A stretch of 64,000 nt of DNA from Lepidonotus clava (lineage: Eukaryota > Annelida > Polychaeta > Phyllodocida > Polynoidae): contig OW387134.1 of NCBI GenBank assembly GCA_936440205.1, positions 64,755,427-64,819,426 on the forward strand, in the 5' to 3' direction. This document shows positions 40,201-52,200 of the stretch, piece by piece (the stretch's first letter is position 1; each line of letters begins with the position of its first letter). The notes below the pieces were generated by a model. The model saw only the letters and a list, made by a program, of their open reading frames with translations, ran no database searches and had not been told where the DNA came from. The position numbers and the translations under genes are program-made.

Positions 40201-43200
40201 TTTTCTATGCCACCCTTCCTAGATGTGTTTCTTTCAATGAAACGTTTGCGATAATTCATTTGTGTATAGATAAATTTACCAATTGTAACTGTTATTAAGA
40301 CTTAAATATTCATAATGCTTTCAAAATCAACAGATGGATGGAAAAAAGTGCAGAAAATAGTTCCTCTGTTGGCTCCATATGGAGACATAGGTGAGCCTCA
40401 CTTCCTCAAATTTCATTCTGCTACAGACTGAGAATTCTACAGGTCTAAAAACAAGAGAGATGCAAATAAAATCATAACACATTTAATAATAAAACCTAAG
40501 AAATATTTGAATTTATATTCTGAATGGCATGTCTGTACTGAAAAGTACACAATCAAAATGGTATATATATAAGTTGAGTGAAGCTAATGGTATAAAGTGC
40601 CAGATCACTTCATTTCCATTCACTTTCCTTAGCCACTGTCTTTTCAAAAGGCCCCTTAAAACATAAAATACCAACTGTTTACTGTGCTAGAAACTCAAAG
40701 CTTACTTTATTTGTGAAAAGAGCCACCAAATGGTTGGAAGAAGGTTCAGGAGGCTACTAATGCAATCCTTGAAATATACCAAGGTAAGCAAAAGATACCA
40801 AATACTGAATAATACCTATCATAGTTAGCAATACTTTGAAATTCATTCCAAAGTCAAGAATTCCTTAAACTCAAGTATTGAAATCCCTTAAATGGACTAA
40901 GCATTGTCAGTGCATTCCCATATTTATAAGTGAATTTTAATAGAGATTGTGTGACGGTGGAAAATAGATATACAAATACCCCTTGAAGGGACTTACCATA
41001 AATTCTAATAACTTACAGAGGGATGGCAGAAAGTGAAAGATAACATTGATGAGATTCTCAACTTGCCTGAAGGTGAGTTGTCCAGTAGTGTCACCAGAGA
41101 CAATGAGTGGATACTGAAATACATGTGCTGAGTAGGACTGACCATATCAAGAAAGTCTACTGATACATATCTCATATGATAGACAACAATGAGTTTATCC
41201 TCAACTAAATCTGCAAGAAGTTTACTAGTTGAAATAATCTAATGTATTAATAAAATTCTAAAGTAGGTGCTTGTTAAGAACCCATAGATATCTCCCCAAA
41301 TTATTTTTGAAGTATAGGCATTAACTAAACTAAACATGATAAGACTATCATTTTCAATGAACATTTTTCAAAACCTCTCTTCAAAGCTGGCTGGAACAAG
41401 GTGGTGACTAGAATCCCTGGTATAATTGAAATGTACCATGGTAAGCTTTTTTTATAATATAGAAGTTCATCTTTTTTATATTTGTGTTAGACTCTCACTG
41501 CTGAAATAATTTCTTTTGCACAATAATTTTTCTAACTGAGTAAGGGTTACATGTTTGTATAACAGCTTTCAAGGGAGGGAAGTAAGATTGTTAATCTTTA
41601 AGAAAGTTTTTATTTCATTAGACTGACTTAGATATTCTATAATCAATCATTCAATCCATGATGAAGTTAGCGCCTATAGATATATTACATTGAAGGGCTT
41701 ATGTGGAATTTATTGAAGGGCTATTTTCATTTCTGATACCATTTTGGAGCCATACGGTTACTTTTCTTTCAACCTGAGATATTATGGTACGCCATATCTG
41801 ACAGCATGCTAAAATCTTAATCTTAGGTGGATGGGGAAAGGTGTACAGAAACCTTGCTGCAATAGTTGATTCCCAGCAAGGTGAGGCAATTCTACATGTT
41901 ACATAATACTAGCTGTAAAGGGAATTTAAAACAAAACTCATTGGCAGTTAGCAATATTTACAGTATATGGGGAGACCCACACACGCTTACAGTAGGTGAA
42001 TGAACCTCTGTTTGAAGAAGGCATGACCAACGTTATTGTCTGGTGGGTGACTCATCATTAAGAATATTTCAGCTTACAATTAGCACAAACAGAAACAAGA
42101 GACATTGGTTCGTTTAAGATATAAAATAACATATAGATCTACTTCCAGGTCCCTTTATTTTCTATAATCATAAATTGAAATGCAGTTTTCCACTGAAAGC
42201 TGGTTTAACACATTTTATTTGAACCAATTGTCCCACATCCAACCACAATGGCTGCCTGAAGTTCAGAATCACTGCCTGGCATAGATCTGTGGGACTCCCC
42301 ATATGAAGTTGAAAAGAGGAAGAAAAGACAGATCTAACCCATTTTGCACTCACTGACAGGCATCTGTTCATCCTATATTTGATCCCAGTAACAATAATAC
42401 AGATGGTAAAGATTGGAAAATATTTTGTTCTAGGTAAACCAGTGCCCTATACTATATACCATAATTATTACCTTGGTATATCAACCTCAAAAAACAAAAA
42501 CAAAAACCAATAATAAACAAAAGCCAAAGGCCTAAATTTTAATAATTCCAGCCCTATCCACCCATGATAGTTTAACCCAAACTACCTGCCCTTCATTATG
42601 TCCGTCCTTTCCCCAGACTCGATTACTCATACTCCATCTCATCCCATCTCATACTTCTTCACCTTTTTATTCCTTGTACAAACTTCCTTGTTAATGCCAA
42701 TTAACTTACCTCAGGGTTAAAATCAAAGTCTGTCTATCAAAAACAAACATTGTAGTTTTGTTGTATATACATTTTATAGTTAATTTAGTTTTAAATTACC
42801 GTACAAACATGTAAGGCCTGAGACTGGCAATCACTGGAAGACCGGCTAGTATCAAACTGCCGAAGTGTTGTATGTGCTTTTGAAAAATAAACCAAAAAAA
42901 CCCAAAAAAACCCAAACAAATTATACAATAGTTATATGAACTACCTTATTAACAGGTGGATGGCAGAAGGTTTGGGATCGGACTCCTGAAATACATGATA
43001 TGTATCAGGGTGAGTGCATCTATCATGTGATGATATGGTCCAAATTTACTTTTTTCAGAAGATTAAGTAATGTCACAAATATCTCCAATAGAATAAAAAG
43101 TAACTATGAGTTACAAAAACCATGATTATTAAATTGAAAAATAAATTGTGGATTGCACTTTTCAGTCTAATAAGCCCATCTTTATCTTCCTGCTTAAATA

Positions 43201-46200
43201 TACCAGGTGGATGGGACAAGGTGCAAAACCAAATCCACAATATCGTTGCGCTTGATCAAGGTGAGGGTTCGGTCATTTAGAACATTATTATCTATAATAA
43301 GATATTCCATAGTAACATCAGGATAGATCAAAATGACTCTTGAACTTCTTGAATATCTCTTAATAGTTGCTGATAAACAGTAAGAAAGGTTAATCATTCA
43401 AATATGCTTAAAACCTTTGAATACGTAGGAATCTTTGTGATCATAATGGACCAACCTTTCCACAAAACTTAAAACCTTCCCTCATAGGCCCACATTGGTT
43501 ATATACGCCTTTGTATAAAAGTGATTATCAGTTGCTGTATAATTGAAACCTAGGTGGATGGAAAAAAGTGCAAAGGCAATGCCCTGCTGTTGTTGCAATG
43601 TATCAAGGTGAGGAAATAGCAGTGTTCCCCAGCCTATAAAAGCAAATGATCAGCCCTTACCAAATACCAATTTACTTTGGGAGCATGGGAAGGTGTTTTA
43701 TAAAAATGTTGAACATAAATCAAATTTCTGGTAATATATATAGATGTCTAGTCCCCAACAGCTTTTTAGAAACTTACAGTTGAAGTGAATCAGAATGTGC
43801 CTCAGTTTCTATCCAAAGAGAGATTTAACAATACAACTATCTCCAGGACATTTCTGATTAGCAACATTTTGCACAAAATCATTCTATGGCCACTTTAAAC
43901 TTGTATTATTATTTACATACCCTGCTTATGAATAGGTGGATGGGCAAAAGTGCAGAAGCAGTATCTGGCTATCAGCACAATGTCTCAAGGTGAGCAAACA
44001 ACAATAGTATTTGCAAAACACCAAAATATGCCTCACAATGTAGTGTTTTTGTAATTGATATAATTATGTTTAATCTATGTTGGTAATACAATGGGAAATA
44101 AGCTGGCTCCCCCAGATTGTTAGATTGAATCAAAGTTAGAATGGATGATTATTGTATTTGATATAAAAGCTTTGCAGTCTTCAGGCAAAAGAATAGTAAT
44201 AAAGACCTAAACTTCTAGCCAAAGATGTTACAGGTTCATCAATATATCTATGAAGCATTATTGTGTCCGTATGATTAGTTAATTACTTCCCCATAGCCTT
44301 CCCCCCGTACATACATGTTTATTCTGCAGTAACTAATCTGTTAATGCTTTGCATTTCATAAATGGTTGAACTATCTGACAACCAATCAGTTGGTGGATGG
44401 GAAAAGGTGCAAAACCAATACCCTGCTATTGTAACAATGTATCAAGGTGAGAAGATAAGTTTGCAAATATTTCCAATTTAAAATATTCCTTCTCATAGAC
44501 AGTTAATCTAGCATCAAACATTATTTATCATATCAATTGGTCCAATAGGTTACATTCAGGTCTTTGATAATAATCAAATGTCAGCATGGACTGTGTTGAA
44601 AGTGGGGACAGACTTGTTTATTCTGTTTCTTACATGAAAAAGTGGGGGGAGGATTTTAACATACTTCCTGGCTTTGACTTTGACACTCCTCATTTGGTAG
44701 GTGGATGGACCAAAGTGCAATATCAGTGTTCTGCTACTGAGCAGATGTATCAAGGTGAGAATCTGAAACAGTGTTTTTTTTTTAGAATTTTTCTTAATCA
44801 AAATAATATTTCTAGGGCTTATTTTTCTGAAAAAAATGTTCTTAGACCTGTGTTAATCTGTCTAGCAAATTTGTTACTATGATTAAATTTTATAACGTTG
44901 TCAATGTCAATGCATTGGGCAAAATCAGTGTCCTTCTATCATTGCAATATATCAGCTTTTTTATAAACATCAAAAATATACTTGGCCTTTATTGCTTTTC
45001 AATTGGGTTCCAGTGCATTGTTTGTAGTGTGGCATGTAACTTAAAATCTTTTGCAATGATTGACATTGTGAAATGTTAGCAATGCCAATAGTTGGTGTTA
45101 ATGCTGAATTTTGGGAAGCTCAAAGTTGAACTAAAATGCCATTGTATTCCATAATGAATCATCAAGTCCTTACTTATAAACCATTAGGTGGATGGGCAAA
45201 AGTGCAGAACCAGTGTCCTGCTATTGTTACAATGTATCAAGGTGAGCAAATACCAAGAGTTCTTTTTATACAGTGCACTTCGGATATAGTGGACACCTTG
45301 GGCCAGACCCTACTCTCCACTATATCCGAATGTCCACTATATGTGAAGTAAGTAGTATATGACAGAAGGAAGGGAGAGGGGCTATGCTTATAATTAATAT
45401 TTCTTTTCACAAGATGTCACTGTATTTCTATTACGTTTACCAAATGGGGGTTAAATCTATTATTGATATGTTTGTTTTATCATAATATTATCACAGTCTA
45501 TAGGAACTTCAATTTTACTTATCATCAACACATACATAGTAGATGATTATGATATGGACAAGGCACTAATTACCAGTCTATCCAACAAATACATTAATGT
45601 ACTTTAGGGAAAATAGTACCAACCTACTCATTATTCTATTTCATCAACAATTTAGCAAAAGGGTTAAGAGAGATTAAGAAAATTCTGCTTGTCTATCACA
45701 GGCTTTAGTAGCATTCATAAGCAGCATGTAAAGATCTTTCCAAATACTGCCTGCCACATAGATATGAAACATTTCAAAAAGACATGGAATAAAAGAGTGT
45801 GCCCTTTCTACTTTAACTTTATCTTTTTACAATTACATTTCTACATTATCTCAAACAAGGAGGGTGGCAAAAAGTGAAAGCCCAATGCCCCTACATTTAT
45901 GCAATGTATCAAGGTGAGACAGTGTGAATCTTCATACATCTTTTCTCGATGTCAAATGTAGTTTTGCTTTAATTTTACCATGTTAGAAGTGCTAGTCATG
46001 TCTTATAACTCACAATATTAGGGATTTTCAAAAAAAGGAATTAGTGTAAGGAATAAAACCTGCGCTTTGGATAAAACATATAGTAGATAATGGTACAAAC
46101 TTACTTTTATTTGTGGACGAATAGGTTTTCCTGTTTTAATGGTGAGAACTGGAGGAAAACCGCTCTAGATGAACGGACATTCTGGTAGTATTGTAAAAGA

Positions 46201-49200
46201 GGGTTAAATAAACATGGTAATACTCCTTTAAACCTCTGTTAGCTGCACCAGGTCCCTTGAATTGACTTGTCAATATTATAACTCTAGGTGGATGGACAAA
46301 AGTGAAAAATCAGTGCCCTGCTATTGTTACAATGTATCAAGGTGAGCATAGTCAGCTCTTATTTTCCTGAGTGGTAATGCTCTTTTCTGTCCACAAATCA
46401 ATTTGAGCAACATAATTATGAATTTTTCTAATGTACAGACTGACTGAATATTTCATATATACGGAAACTTGCTTTCCATTGAAGTATTCTTTCAATAGTT
46501 GTGCTGAAAGTTCTGCAAAAATATTATAGTTTTTGTAGCCCTTTGGCTGTGAAATTGAGGTTATTATAAGAAAATGTATTTCCCATTGCCTAAAGCCCCA
46601 TACCCACTAGGCGATTTTAACGGTGGCGGGTAATGGGCAACTTAGATAATCAGCCAATTCCTATGATTGCCTATAAGTATACCATATTGAAATGTGTGTG
46701 TTTGATATGAGTCAGCGCTAAAGTCGGCCGACTCTTCTGGTAGAGTTGGCTGATTTAAGTGCCGATCCATTGGCCGACTCTGTAAAAGTTGCTTAGTGGG
46801 TATGGGGCTTAAGTTTGATCATTTTACTAGAGAATTCAGATACACACATTTCATATAAGCAATAATATATTAAAGAGTTTACCCTACAATTATCAATAGG
46901 TGGATGGTCCAATCTGGCTAAGAATGCTCCTGCCATTCTAGATATGTATCAAGGTGAGTTTACCATCAGGGAGCTTTTTACATCTTTAATATGACTTTAT
47001 ACACAGTAAACATCCTAAAGAAAAACATAGATCTCCAGTGTTAGATATGTTAGTCCTCCCAGTGTAAGGGACTTTGAGGGATTTAGTATTAGAGTTAAAA
47101 ACTTGACCATTGGAAAATGCATAAATTAGATAATGGTAAACACTTACCTTTGTATAGTAGGAACAGGCTCTACTGTTTTAATGGAGAGAGAACTGGAGAA
47201 AAAAAACATTCTAGACAAACTCAAATGGTATTGTAAAAGAGGGCCATTATTGAATGTACTCCAATTCTGCACACATGTAATAGGTCCCATGGATTGATTT
47301 TAACTTGTTGATATTCTGATCCTAGGTGGATGGACAAAGGTTATAAACCAATCCCCTGCTATTGTTACAATGTATCAAGGTGAGCATGGTCAGCTCTTAT
47401 TTTCCTGAGTGGTAATGCTCTTTCCTGTCCACCAAATTAATTCAAACAGGAATGATGTGTGGATTATTTTCATGTACAAAATTATATCTGGTGCAGCACT
47501 GACATCCATAATTCTGCTGTCATACTGGATGCCATTTTGTACATATGGAAAAACACACATACTGATTTGTAGAGTAAATCTTTCTTGTCTCTTTTCACAA
47601 ACCAAGATACAGGAAAACTATCACTGGACCAATCTGGTTTTTGCACCAAGATATATCTTTCTTTTATTCGTACCTGCAGATACAGTGATTACCAATTCCC
47701 TATATTTAACAACTTGCCATGGTCTAGAAATACACATTTTGTCTTTACAAAATTGCCTCTTGCTTGTTAAAGGTCCTGAAGGAACATTGTTTTCTCAGAA
47801 AGCTAATCGCAAGAGAGAAAAATATTACTTATCGAAAAGTAGAGACCAATGTGCGAACTGAGATGTATCAATTTTGAGTTTTCGAAACAAACATTGATCT
47901 CTGAATTATTAAGTTTGGATATGCAAAGAAACTACTTAACTTTCCATGTAGGAAAAAACTTTAAGAGTCTTTCAAAGTTTATGGTTAGAACACGCTGGGT
48001 TGCCTCTGACAACTGTTGTACTCCTTCCTTAATGTTCGGAATTGAACCTTCTCCTAAAGACTTTTGCAATATTTGTTTGATAGTTGTGGTGAAATATGCA
48101 TGAAAAGACTTAAGTTTTGTAGATGTTTTGGTGTACAATTCAAGTTGTGGCGAAAAAGATCACTTCTCATTGCCATAATTCAATCAGTTTTATGGAACTA
48201 TTCAGATTACTAACATTACACAATCCCTTGAAATGATCTACCTAACACTTGTTATTAGGTGGATGGTCCAATCTGGCAAGGAATGTTCCCGCTGTTCTAG
48301 ATATGTATCAAGGTGAGTTTACCTTTAGGGAGATTCATTCATGTTTTACATGACTTTATGAACATTAAACATTCTCAAGGTAAAAACATAACATAAGTCA
48401 CATAGGGAGACAGAACTTGCAATCCTCATGGACTGGTTGATTGTGCTTATACTTCCGAGTAAAGTATAATACTAGGCATAAAGTACCACCAAATGTAATG
48501 GCACAATACGAAGAGTTTAAAGTTTTTCAAAAGAAGTCATAAATAATTTAGCTGAAACAGTCTGATGGATTTAGTCGATCCCAATCGTGAGGTAAATGAC
48601 AATTAAAAAGTTTTTACCAATTTAAAGGGAAGAATAACCTTGTCTTTTGAATCACCAGGTGGATGGGGCAAGGTTCAGATAAACCTGCCTGCAATACTTG
48701 ACATATTCCAGGGTGAGAAACATTTAAAACTACATTTAAAAGAAGCTTAACTACATCATTAATAAAATCATGTACTTTAAATAATTAATGGAAGATGGAA
48801 TGCAAATAATTTGAATTGATTTCCCTATACATCCCAGGTAGCATAACTATTTTTTCTTGTGAATGAAAAGTAGGAATCTTCTGTAAACCTAGTAAGGTCA
48901 GTTTTTAAGATTTGATTGAAAGTCATATCTTCAGCAATCAATATTGGTACTGTGGTTTTCATTCTAATACTATAATAACATTTAGCTGGATAGATACAGA
49001 GTAAAAACCAACTTTTTGGTACAGGAAAGATAGACCATTTCAATGTTCAACCATCATATGATAGACCACCTCTCTATTCTTTATGGCTTCCAAACAGGAG
49101 GATGGGAGAAGGTTCATAAAAACCTTCCTGCAATACTTGATATGCATCAGGGTGAGCAATAGCTTTCATACAATAGATGTCCATTTTATATTTATGTCAG

Positions 49201-52200
49201 TTCAACTTGAAACATGATAATGATAAAGTATATCATATAGCAGGAGCTTTACTATGTTATAGTCAGCGATCCTTGGTTATGATCAAATGGTCATATTTAT
49301 CACTACAATAAGATTGTAAGTTTAAGCTATATTGATTCTTAAATACCTGTATAACATGGTTGACTACTTGTTTTATAATTTTGAAATTATTAGGGGGGAT
49401 ATATGTCAGTCAAAATAGTACAAAGAGAAAACTTAGTAGTGAATTACATTACTTTTTAAAACTTGTTTTTAGGTTGACTTGAGGCTACTGAAGAAATGAG
49501 AACTATGAAATTCAACAGTGTGAGAACAATCTGATAAATGGACATTGAAGAAGTAGCAACTAAAACAATAATCTAAGGAATTAACCCTAGACATAAAATA
49601 ATTAATACATCATATCATTTGGGATTTCAAGGAATAAGGACTCTATGCAACTGATCAATGTGGCTAATTAAAGACAAGGAAATACATGTACAATGCAGTA
49701 TCATGAAATATTATATCAGAATACAATATGAGCATGACAGACAAGTACTCACATACAGTGTTTACATACATATATGTATGATGTGTTGATAAAACAGTTT
49801 GACCTATAGAGACAAATACAATACCTTGCAGGTATGTGCTTTTGAAGTGGAATAAATAGTTTGGTTTTAGCACAGTGTAAAGGCTAGTTATGTTTTACTC
49901 AATGATTTCAGGGAATACCTTTAAAGTGGTGCAGCTATAGAATAAATTGTGGAGCTAAATATTTAAACTCACAAATTCGTAAGTGTACCTTCCGGTCACA
50001 GGATATAATTAAGGTTGGCTACAGCAGATAAAAACCATAAGAATAGGTCCATTCATGGCATTGTCTAGCACGTTATGCTTCAATTTGGGGACTGAAACAG
50101 GATGCAAACCTTTTCATCATTTATTTACATGGGTGAGTTATACATTCCCACTTTATGCACATTGAAATTACAGAAACATTATATCCATGGATTTTTCCTT
50201 CTCAGAGGTTTCTCAAGAAAGACTAGATGTGGTGCATTGCCTTATACCGTCCTTTTATTCATAGAGGTGTCATTCCATGTTGAATCATTGTCCAACCCTT
50301 ATAAAAATAATTGTTTGACTTTTTCAGGTTTTGTTTCCTGCAATGACCAAGACCCTAAATTTGTTTGTAGAACACGTTTTGTCTGAATTTACACCTTCTG
50401 ATTTGTCTAAAATACATTTCTTCAACTTTTGTAGGAATTCGGATACTATTTGAATATAACCAAGGCTAAATAGCTTAGCTTTGATTTAGAAGACTTGCTG
50501 GATAATTTACAGACTGGACTATTGATACTGTCCAGGTATACAGTGATACTTATATGTAGACAAATCTGGAAATCATGCATCTCTAAGGGTTTATTTTCAA
50601 CTAATGCTGGGTAGCAAACTAAGGAAGGGTAATTCATACTTCTCAATGCCATCTTCCTGTTGAGTAAACATAGGCACGCCTCTGTGATCGAGAATATTTT
50701 TACATCTACCTGCTTTTATCTTTGGTAGATACTTCTCATTATATCGCTCTACTATTACAAGTTCAGAACTTAATTAGTTTTTGTATCTCATTATATTTCT
50801 TTTGCAATGGAGCAGTTCGTCCAAGTTCAAGAAAACAAGAAAGGATGTCATCAACTGAACCATTAGATCTAACATCAAGAAAGCAGAAAGTTTTTTCTGG
50901 ACATCAAAATATGAGGTCGTACCCAAATAGCATCCCACATACCCCTATCAAAGCAATCCCATTAGTTGTCGCAAGACCAATAGGTTTTCATGAGGACAGC
51001 AATCGCCTATTCGAAGTGCAGTCAACTACAACATTCTTACCGACTTTCCGATCCGAACAATCTCATTTAAGTATAGTTTCAGCAGCGCTAGATCTCTCCT
51101 TGCCTCCTAACACTGCCAGAACAGAACATCCATCAAGTTTTGCTCTACAGCAACCTTCTTCAGGAAGGGAAATACCTCGGACACCCTCCGTTGATGTAAA
51201 ACCTGCAACTGTATTCAAAACTGATATACCTTTGGAAAATACACCTGCCCCCTCTCATGCAATAGGAAGCTCAATGCAAATAGAACAAATTCCTGTACAA
51301 GAACAAGATACCGAAAGTGATATAGAAAGTGAAAGTCCCTTTCCAAGATCTAGGTCTTTATCAGAAATGTACAGTGAACCCCCAGAACGTCAGACAGTTC
51401 TCCCAGCCCCAAACACTGACTCAAGTAAGTTGGTCATATGATCAGAAAAGTGTTGGGTGCAATGCCATTAAAGTGACGTTATGATTTTGTATTCTGTGAT
51501 GTTAAGTTTATATTTTCAGTTCTTTTGCTTCTACACATAATTTATTCTTACTGTACAAAATATCATGCTGTGGTTTTACTAATTGCATTATTGAATTATC
51601 TTTATTTCAGTGAGCCCAAAACATGCACAAGCGTCCTTATAATGTTTATTTCATTTTCCTTTCCCTAACAATTTTGTTAACCATTAATTTCTTTTACAGA
51701 GACATATATTGTTTCCATTTATCAAGATATGATTGTTGTTAGGTGCTACTTTATTCTAAGTTATGGAAAAGTTTAAATGAGCATGATAGAGTTAGATATA
51801 GGAAAACATCGCAGAGAATACTTTTCAACCAATGTGGATAAGAAATTTACCTATTCCCTTACAACACCAAATTCTTCAACAGTAAAGATTATGACAAGAA
51901 AACTCCTATCCCTAAGCGGCCAAGAACTATCAAGCATGTCTATATAAGAATATACACACAAACTGCATGTTCCAATAGGACAAGAAGACCGCCTCCACTG
52001 TTTACGCACTTCTCTCTGATGTCTCAGCTCTATTTGCATGAACAATGATGAACAGTGGTAAGGACATTTGATATTCATTGATATAGACTCATGTAATCAA
52101 GTTATTATCTAGGTTCAAATTCCTGTAATTCTTATTCTTTATATAAAATTTAAACGTCAATGTCCTTATTTTCTTGTTTTTATTTGATTTAGAAAAACAA

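Larger units (their letters stand above)
46020..47030 (+). repeat. Two-exon block, copy 1 of an array-internal segmental duplication
   Basis: The introns around exons 46288 and 46900 match those around 47326 and 48259. Examples are gtcagctcttattttcctga at the start of the first downstream intron and the attgtaaaagaggg block upstream. Copy 1 carries the Harbinger-like insertion at 46594-46809 and copy 2 does not. Confidence 0.85.
47070..48390 (+). repeat. Two-exon block, copy 2 of the segmental duplication
   Basis: It is homologous to 46020-47030 at both exons and their flanking introns. Between the exons it carries extra sequence (about 47460-48130) absent from copy 1, with no recognised gene. 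Confidence 0.83.

Noticed and set aside
44586-44882. 98-codon open frame containing a micro-repeat
   Set aside because: The repeat part is the spliced 54-bp exon at 44701-44754. The sequence on either side is intron that happens to be open.
47409-47861. 150-codon open frame in an intron of the micro-exon array
   Set aside because: Its composition is intron-like, the product has no recognisable motif, and there are no splice sites in frame with the gene.
50329-50386. Candidate exon GFVSCNDQDPKFVCRTRFV after a gactttttcag acceptor
   Set aside because: It is phase-compatible but stops after 19 codons, with no donor and no nearby AATAAA. Exon 49151 joins directly to 50816 without it.
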